Shown: positions 57,308 to 64,000 of the stretch, piece after piece
Layout of the letters: every line of letters starts with the position of its first letter
Numbering within the stretch: the stretch's first letter is position 1
NCBI GenBank assembly: GCA_038503075.1
Contig: JBCAML010000003.1
Coordinates: 2,232,001-2,296,000, forward strand
Length of the DNA stretch: 64,000 nt
From: Gyromitra esculenta
Taxonomy: Eukaryota; Ascomycota; Pezizomycetes; Pezizales; Discinaceae
Reading direction: 5' to 3'
The notes under the pieces: generated by a model
What the model saw: the letters and a program-made list of their open reading frames with translations, nothing else
Databases searched by the model: none
Told to the model about the DNA's origin: nothing
Made by a program: the position numbers and the translations under genes

Positions 57308-58017
57308 ATGGCTTTCAACTCTTCCATTGCTCAGTCCACCGGTGATTTTAGGAGTGCTTCTGTCGAACAGCGTCGCAGCAAGGAGGTGAGTCACTGAGTG
57401 GTAGTTTCCGCCGTCATGTTCACTTTTCTAACAGCTCGTCCTCTAGCGCCGTGTTAAGTACCGAAATGTCAATGTAAACCTCATCGGGCAGCCCCAAAGC
57501 TATACGGCATGGTATGATGATGAGAAGGTTCTCGCAAATGCTCCCCGTTGGAATGACCGAAATAAGTAAGCCCCCTGCCCGGATTAGGGGCATCTTCTCT
57601 GCAGTCAATTCTGACTCATGACATAGATTCAAGATGGCTCGTAGTTTTGGCCTCACGAAAGTCTGCCACTGTGGTTCGTGTCGCGAGGCGAATACTAAGG
57701 CTCTCAGTAAGAAGAGAGCCATCCGTAAAGCTTACCTCGATGACGAAATCTGTTCTGCTCGTACCAACCCTCTCTCACCAGCCTCTGCCGAGATGACCGA
57801 CCGTTGGGGCGATTCATCCTCGGATAACGAATCCGTTGCTGGAATCGCCTACTCCTATGATCGCAACACTGGACCGCGTGCCGGAACTGATACTCTTAGC
57901 TATGCTGTTACGGAGGCGGTCAAGAAGTTCGAGAACAAGGAATTGGCGACCTTGATCAAGAACGAGTACGAGGTTGTCGACTCGGAAGATTCTGATGAGG
58001 AGTTCGAGTTGATCTAA
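57308..58017 (+). CDS. Unknown small protein with CHCGSC motif
   Basis: I do not recognise the family. Three exons, 57308-57385, 57447-57565 and 57627-58017, give 195 aa in clean phase with GTGAGT/TAG and GTAAGC/TAG introns. The N-terminus is short and Ser-rich (MAFNSSIAQSTGDF), followed by the basic SVEQRRSKERRVKYRNVNVN. A distinctive middle follows: GQPQSYTAWYDDEKVLANAP, RWNDRNKFKMARSFGL, VCHCGSCREANTKALSKKRA. The C-terminal half is acidic and Ser-rich (DRWGDSSSDNESVAG, EVVDSEDSDEEFELI). The single CHC..C cluster could bind a metal or be redox active, but four ligands are too few to name a fold. A conserved-looking aromatic block (TAWYDDEK) and the good splice signals support a real gene. 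Localisation is probably cytosolic or nuclear, as no signal or membrane segment is seen. Confidence 0.7.
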
Positions 58018-58970
58018 ATACCATCGAGCACAGCCGTATGTTGCTGACCTACTGGTGTAATCTCGAAATCACTGCGTATATCTAGTGACGTAGTTGCTTT
58101 GCGGGCTTAATAGCTTATCGGTTTCTCTGCATCTTCGATTTTCGACCAGTGGTGTTTTATTAGTATATTCCTTGGTATTTTTCGCTCAACTGTTTGCTGT
58201 TTAATTGTGTATTTTCAGTTTATACCCTTTTGGTACTTTTGTTGCCTTTCAAGCGGAGTTTGTTGTTTTCTTCTCTTTTCTTGCAGGTATCGGGATACAT
58301 TGCCGAGTGCAGCTGATGAGAGTATTGTACACCTTTTCGACTTTTTCTTTTGGTTTTAGCATGGCAGATGGACCAAGGATGGTGTTTGTTGTGTTTCATT
58401 GCATGATGATGGCATGTGTCTCTTTTTGCGGGACTTTTTCCTCAACGACTTTTAGTTTTGATTTGGTTTGTGTGCGGGCATGGGCAAGAAGCAGTCATGT
58501 TACACACCTTCGCTTCTTCTGTGATGCCTGAACTACACTTTAGACACGAAAAAGAATGAATGCAAATGGCAGTTTAAATTCTGTCACTATAGAAGGATTC
58601 TTGAACTCCCGCTAGGCTATGAATTTTTGAAGCGTTCGAGCTTTTTGGAGAAGTTGGTTTTGGGGATACACTGTTGTGAACAGAATGTAGTGCCTTTTTT
58701 TGTATCCGGAAAACAGCTTGTGAGGCTGTTCGGCCGCGATAAACGTATTTTCCACATAAAAAACTTATGTCCAGATTAACATAGAATTATTTCAAAATGA
58801 CAAAACAAAGTTCAGTGAAGCTAGGTATCCTAATGATAATAGACACGTGGACTCAGTTAGTCGCGATAAGCGCCTTCAACGCCAGAAACCTCAAACTCAC
58901 CACCTTACCTCACCCAACCGAGCCGCATCACCAAACCTTCGCGAGCCCAAGTTAACCAATACTACCAAAA
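58018..58970. other. Intergenic, no feature recognised
   Basis: T-rich 3' flank of the preceding gene and promoter of EMC10. The open frame at 58205-58531 is T-rich and lacks protein-like character. Confidence 0.5.
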
Positions 58971-59698
58971 ATGCGTCTTCTTTTATTATTACTTCCTGTC
59001 CTCTCACTTCTCGCTGGCACCGTACAAGCCGATGGAGTCAATACCGAGAAACCACTGAATACACGCTCGGTGACGCTTTACAAATGGCCTCTGTCGGCAA
59101 CAGTGCCAATACCCCTGGGAACTGTTGGTTATAATCCACAAAAGCGGACTGGAGAGTTTGAGGCGGCGAAAGCAATGGAATATTCTATGGGGGATGATGA
59201 GATTGTGAGGGTTGGAGTTTGGAATGGAAAGGAGGACTGGTTTGGGTGCGTTACTACTTGTGTGAGTGTTTGATCCGTGCTGCTTGCTCTAGGGTTCACA
59301 AGCCGCATGCTTTTTCTCCGCTTATGAAGAGTTTGCTTACTGATAGACTATGTATATAGAAATCTTTAAAAGATCCATCCACGGCGATTGTGACACTAAG
59401 AGTCGACGAGGCTGGGAGTGTCTGGCACGTCGAATTTTCGAGCAATTCTTCTGTGCGTTCTTCTTCGCCCCTTACTGCGGATGTTTTTGTTACTGACAAT
59501 GAGTTTCAGTCAACTACTCCAAAAATTACAATATTAAAGCCGACGCCAGGGCCGCAGCCGCATCTTAACAAACCAATAGTACTTACCGCAGAAGGGAAGA
59601 TACCTGAGAAAGAAGTTGAGAAAACGTTTTTGCAGAAGTATTGGTGGGTGTTGCTCGGCGGAGCTGTGCTTATGATGAGTAGCGGTGGTGGAGAATAA
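58971..59698 (+). CDS. EMC10: ER membrane protein complex subunit 10
   Basis: Two exons, 58971-59261 and 59360-59698, give 209 aa. A cleavable signal peptide (MRLLLLLLPVLSLLAGTVQA) is followed by a lumenal beta-rich domain: RSVTLYKWPLSATVPIPLG, TVGYNPQKRTGEFEAA and EDWFGCVTTCKSLKDPST. It continues with AIVTLRVDEAGSVWHVEFSS and TPKITILKPTPGPQPHLNKP. A C-terminal membrane anchor follows (FLQKYWWVLLGGAVLMMSSG) and the protein ends GGGE. The YWWVLLGGA..MMSSGGG end is typical of fungal Emc10. The EMC inserts tail-anchored and multipass membrane proteins and assists their folding; subunit 10 sits on the lumenal side. The donor GTGAGT after TTC-type Cys codon keeps phase 0. Confidence 0.92.
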
Positions 59699-61505
59699 AA
59701 GCTATAGATTATGTTAAATTGGCGTTTGAGTGACCGTCACCGTGGAAAGGATTGCAGTGCTTGTAACTCTACTATCACTATATACGAATTAGATAATAAA
59801 TTATCCCAGTGTTTTGTCTTTCAAGAATGTTTCAATGATTTTCCATATAGTTCTATAGAAAACTTCTTGCGAGATATGCCAGAGACCAAGGCGATGTGAA
59901 TCATGAGCATATCAGCTCGCAACATTCGAGCTGTATGCTCTAGTTGGTGATTTGAACTACAAAGGGGGAGGTATTATCAAAGAAGGTAGTACCACGAGGA
60001 TCTAAGCCTGAATATATCAGCTGCTATCATACAACTTGATATAATATAAGGTTTAATTATTTCCCCTCCCATTATCCGCGATTTCTACAGAATGCGTACT
60101 ATTACAATATGTACCAGTGCCTCGAGCTTGGGCTGGCTCATCTCACTACATAAACTCATCGTGTTTGATACTATGATTCGAGATGAGATCTTGAGCTGGC
60201 TCGGTCTGCGGACTTTGTTAGACCAGAAATAGCTAATAATACCTATAAACCGCTGGTTCCAGGCTTGATCTAGTAGATAGAAATTTTTATTCTAGGAAAA
60301 GAGTTTAACTATATGTATTTATATGATTTAATGGTCTCATAAAGCGATTATCCAAGATTAGATAGGCTCTTTTAGAGATTAAAATCTATGAATCTAAAGT
60401 CATTTAGGCCGTTCTCTATAATACCTTCGACTTTCTTACCCACCCCCCTTTGGATCTTACTTCCATTAGTTGTAATAGCTTAGGCACCGATTACTCGTGG
60501 ACTTAACTTGAGAACGAGAATCTCGTCCCTTACTATTAGCAAACCACTAGCGTTAATCGTATTGTTCATGAACTATCACTCGAGAAACATCTATGTCCCA
60601 ACGCACCAATTCATGTCCCTTTTTTTTGCGCATGAGTGAAAATTGTCCTTTTTAAAAAAGCATTCCCTGTGTTATACCGCTCCTGGCTGGTCATACTTTT
60701 TCTTAGGCACTACACTTTAGCAAAGGTCCATGGCCTATGTTAGTATTCTCATTGAGGTCGTGTTCCTATTTAGGGGCGCTTATCTCAAATTCGCGAAGTC
60801 TCCGAATCCCAAACCGCCTCTGAAATCAGGATATGGATACGGTTTTATATGAAAGTTGTCTGGGGTACGTAAAAATCCATACTATTACCTATTCGAGTTG
60901 AGGAGAATGTGAGCAATCTGACGCGAAGGATAAAGCTTTCGGAATTCACTAAATTGAATTTTTCCTTCTTTCCTTCTCTATTTGCTGTAATGTGAGTCTC
61001 CCGAGTCAGTTATCGTATGGTATTTCTCTCATATCTTACCTCATAGAAGCTAATCTACTAAAATTACCATATAACTATTTATAATAATTATATTAGTATT
61101 ATATCTAATGGGAGGATTTTTTATCAACCTCTCGACGACCTAAAGGCCCTGATTTTAGTAGCTATCATAGCCTAGAAGACATCTTTGAGAGGAGTGGGAG
61201 TTTTGATAAATTATGGACTTCTCCTAATAGAAGGTTTCCTCCATTTGGCATTCAAATATTTCTCTCTTTTAATTATCTATATATGTGTCTGTGGCTAAGT
61301 CGCCTGATAAAATATTATTACTCTTAATCTTTTGTCCTACAAAAATAACTTACTTCCCTCTCAATCGAACGGGTGCACCCAACAGCCTCAAACATATTGA
61401 ACTAGCTACAGGCCTCATACATCTCCCTCTAAGTGTATCAGAAAGATATGATATCGTATTGTTGCGCTCTTAGTACTATTTGTTTGAACCGAGTTGTTGG
61501 GTACT
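59699..61505. other. AT-rich intergenic region
   Basis: Very AT-rich, especially 60990-61110 (ATAATTATATTAG-like runs). No gene, TIR element or tRNA seen. Confidence 0.5.
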
Positions 61506-62165
61506 CTAGTGCAAAAACATAGGACGAAATTGCTTTGCTCTATCCGGCATTATCCGGTTATCATCTCCACTAGGTCCTCTTTTCTTCGCCCGTAATCGTG
61601 CTGATTCAACCGTGTCTAATTGGCCATAGAAAGATATGGGAGCAATACTACCCATATCTTTTTTCCTATCATATTCAAGACTAATGATACTGTCTTTGCG
61701 GGTGGGGCCCTTATCTAGGGATTCATGTGCGAGAGGCGCGGGAGTGTTGATTGATCTAACTGAGCGTTCCTGCACTTTAGCTCTAGGGGGTTTGCGTATG
61801 CCTGCCCTAGAGACCGGAAGAGCGTAAAGATCTTCCGAAATATCCGCATCCTTGGGACCACCTTTGAAAAATTCTGGAGATTCGAAGACAGTTACAGAGG
61901 AAGTTTGAATAGCTGAGGCAAGAAGAATGTCTGCCATTCCTTCGATAGCCGCATGCAAAACCCTAAAATCCTCTGCAATCTCGGCATCGGTAGCCCCTTG
62001 GCACAATACAGAAAATGGACCGCATTCAAAGAATATATCCAACTCTGACTCAGGTAGAGGAGGTAGAGGAGGTGAACATTTGGAGGGGACGGCTTTACTG
62101 GCTTGGCGGTATTGTCTCCTTGGTCTTTTGGAAGTAGGAAGTTGGCTTTTGTTTTTGATAGCCAT
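61506..62165 (-). CDS. Orphan single-exon ORF, 219 aa
   Basis: An uninterrupted frame from ATG 62165 to a stop at 61506. I recognise no domain. The start is basic (KNKSQLPTSKRPRRQYRQ), then Pro-rich (CSPPLPPLPESELD). Two similar segments follow: GATDAEIAEDFRVLHAA and GPKDADISEDLYALPVS, an internal repeat about 50 residues apart. The C-terminal third is basic (SARLRAKKRGPSGDDNR). The basic N-terminus could be nuclear-targeting. It stands alone between an AT-rich region and a promoter-like stretch. It may be a real lineage-specific gene or a chance frame; the internal repeat and an even amino-acid make-up favour a gene. Confidence 0.5.
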   Translation of the reverse strand: MAIKNKSQLPTSKRPRRQYRQASKAVPSKCSPPLPPLPESELDIFFECGPFSVLCQGATDAEIAEDFRVLHAAIEGMADILLASAIQTSSVTVFESPEFFKGGPKDADISEDLYALPVSRAGIRKPPRAKVQERSVRSINTPAPLAHESLDKGPTRKDSIISLEYDRKKDMGSIAPISFYGQLDTVESARLRAKKRGPSGDDNRIMPDRAKQFRPMFLH

Positions 62166-63754
62166 GGTATCGATGCAGCAGAGCTGTAATCGGGAAGGTT
62201 AGCTTCGGCGACAGAATTTTAAGCGAGTTATGGTCAGTTAACATACTAGCTAGGGTGTTTGGTGGTGGGTGCCCGTGGAAGCTTTAGAACGAGGGAGAAT
62301 GCAAGGTTTATGGCGAAGAAAATTTGGGAGTCAAGAGGGAGGTGCGTGATCTCCAAAATCTACTCGTGGGAAAAGATAAAAGCCGAATATTCGGTCAGGT
62401 ACCCGAGCAACCTTGGTTGTCATTCAACACAATGGTGTGTTCTTGATGGTAAAGTGATGTGAGGTGATCGGGTGTTGCCGTTTTCTCAACTGCGACCCTG
62501 ATGGGTTAACACGTAATCGAGTGATAAACAGTGATTCGGACTAATTACGTGATCGGCCTAGTCAGAGGCCTCTGATACGTGTCACGATAGATACCTGGGA
62601 GAGAATAAAGTTAAGAGTGATCGATAGGGCATCCTTTGAAGTGCTATCTTGCAGCAACCTAGTGCAACCGAAAGTTCAGTTCGGGGCGCCTAAACGTTTG
62701 GTCATAAAGTACGTGTAGACTTCGTTACGAGGGCTAACTCGTGACTCGGTTTGTTTGAGTGACAAGGAATGTGCATGTATTAGTAGATCAATAATTATGA
62801 CCGGACACGTGTGAAACATCCCACCTTCGGGAAAACTCTTATGAAGTTTTGGAGGATATTTACCAGGGCTTATTTTCAGTTCTCACCCCATGATCAGATG
62901 CCTTTAGCCAGAAATGAAACTTAGTGTGAGTATAAACCCCCCCCTCTTTTCCTGCTCTCTTCCTCTTCCTCCTCTGCTTCTGCCTTCACTTCTTCAACCT
63001 ATTTCTAAAGATGAGCCCCCGCTTTCATCCTCTCAAATTACCCTTTGATAGTTCTATTAATGAGTAGGTAGTAATTCGACTACCGTTGGCAAATATTGAG
63101 TGATAACTCATGATGATAAACGTTGCCAGTTACCTGTACGACTACATGTATCGGCCTGAGATTTCACTTCTAGATAAATTATATGTACATAGGGTGCACA
63201 AAAGTGATGCGCATTGCAAATGATGTAAGCTACATAGATATATTGTGATTTCATCAGCCTATCTAGTTTTAGTGCAACCACGAGGAGCGTGTCCCTTCCC
63301 AGTGAAGAATATACATGTATCTATACCTCTCTATACACTTTTAATGTAGTACCTACCCGCAATGCATATGCCTATCATCTAAAAGTGGGTAGGCAGATAC
63401 GCAGAACGAACGCTCACCGCTCATTGAATAAATACCTTATATATACGATGAATGTCCTCTTCCAAAAAAACAAAAAGCAAAAAAAACTTCCTTGTAATAA
63501 TGGAAGGATGACAACGAAACCCAAGCAAGAATAGGACAAAGTCTTATAAATACCACCGCCATTGCCGCCATGGAATGCGCAAGGAATACGAAAAATGTAC
63601 TTGTATAAAAAAAACCAGAAAGAACCCTAGGTATAACAGTAGCAAATCTTTTGTTCGTAAGACCCATTTTTTTCATGAACACATGCCTAAATCATGAATG
63701 CAAGACCCACCATGTACACCAAACCGGAAACCCAGAGCCCAATGCAAGACCGCA
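62166..63754. other. Intergenic, no gene recognised
   Basis: A C/T tract at about 62939-62998 is promoter-like but points to no gene I can identify. The segment 63450-63754 is probably 3' UTR of the phosphatase gene on the minus strand. Confidence 0.45.
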
Positions 63755-64000
63755 CTATGCTTTTCTCTTCCCAGAATCAATTGGATTTTGTCTCACCGAC
63801 CACTCCAAAACGGTCTCATAGCAAAGCACGAATTGCCTCAAGCTCTGTACCATCGAAATTCGCTGGTCTCGGAAATCGCTGACCACTTTGCAAATTAAGT
63901 CTTCGTCATCCTTGAAGACCCATTCTTCATCCTTTTCATCCGTATCGCTGAGCCCCAACCTCCCCAACCTGCCATGGCCCTCACCGTCAGAACCTCCAGA
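63755..64000 (-). CDS. Protein-tyrosine phosphatase, C-terminal fragment
   Basis: The gene runs in from the right edge; 81 codons and a stop at 63755 are visible. The segment VSDFRDQRISMVQSLRQFVL followed by CYETVLEW is the last conserved stretch of the classical PTP catalytic domain (the R-M-x-M-V-Q...QY.F.Y..VLE helix). It is preceded by an acidic loop (SDTDEKDEEWVFKDDEDLIC) that is probably an insertion of fungal PTPs. A short tail follows (VRQNPIDSGKRKA). The catalytic HCSAG loop lies outside the window. Classical fungal PTPs dephosphorylate MAP kinases or CDK regulators; which one this is cannot be told. Confidence 0.8.
   Translation of the reverse strand, partial: SGGSDGEGHGRLGRLGLSDTDEKDEEWVFKDDEDLICKVVSDFRDQRISMVQSLRQFVLCYETVLEWSVRQNPIDSGKRKA

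Noticed and set aside
1..64000. CRISPR arrays, rRNA operons, bacterial-style operons
   Set aside because: None seen; the sequence is clearly nuclear fungal DNA with spliceosomal introns.

Overview
The window is chromosomal DNA of a filamentous ascomycete (Pezizomycotina). The evidence is direct: intron-rich genes with short GT..AG introns and CTAAC/CTGAC-like branch sites, a bZIP unfolded-protein-response factor with the 20-nt unconventional intron seen in filamentous fungi, and fungal versions of SFL1, YIF1, derlin, EMC10 and a GCIP-type protein. The many small inverted-repeat elements between genes would suit a Pezizomycetes-type genome (truffle/morel relatives), but that placement is a guess. 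All exon models were spliced by eye and checked for phase.

Layout. 1-1.5 kb: 3' part of a Tht1/Kar5-like nuclear fusion protein. 3.7-6.6 kb: NC2-beta and, divergently, the actin-related protein ARP6 (SWR1 complex). 8.6-9.5 kb: a purine phosphoribosyltransferase. 12.5-14.2 kb: cytochrome b2-type L-lactate dehydrogenase. 15.5-16.8 kb: a Rab GTPase with a 6-nt microexon. 17-19.4 kb: a transposon-rich interval (TIR elements, a solo LTR and a tRNA-derived SINE nested at its edge). 19.7-21.9 kb: an FGGY pentulose kinase. 23.5-25 kb: HacA/Hac1. 26.4-27.8 kb: a secreted Cys-rich, probably GPI-anchored orphan. 30.4-32.3 kb: a membrane RING-H2 E3 ligase. 32.8-33.9 kb: a GCIP-like protein. 34-36.2 kb: four hairpin elements. 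36.6-37.8 kb: YIF1. 39-40.2 kb: a derlin. 40.5-42.5 kb: more TIR elements. 45-47.1 kb: SFL1-type HSF-domain factor. 47.8-48.7 kb: a basic, probably nuclear protein. 48.8-50.6 kb: succinyl-CoA ligase beta. 51.1-52.5 kb: HGH1. 52.7-53.9 kb: a small RPA1-like OB-fold protein. 54.1-55.1 kb: BUD13. 57.3-58 kb: unknown conserved-looking protein. 59-59.7 kb: EMC10. 61.5-62.2 kb: orphan ORF. 63.8-64 kb: C-terminus of a tyrosine phosphatase.

There is no operon logic; most genes are unrelated housekeeping genes. One theme recurs: HacA (UPR regulator), derlin (ERAD), EMC10 (membrane insertion), YIF1 (ER-Golgi traffic) and a membrane RING ligase all serve the secretory pathway. The most notable sequence-level features are the CTGCCG-flanked 20-nt hacA intron, the 6-nt Rab exon that supplies part of the WDTAGQE motif, a two-size-class MITE family with GTAC ends, and the datable LTR-then-SINE nest.
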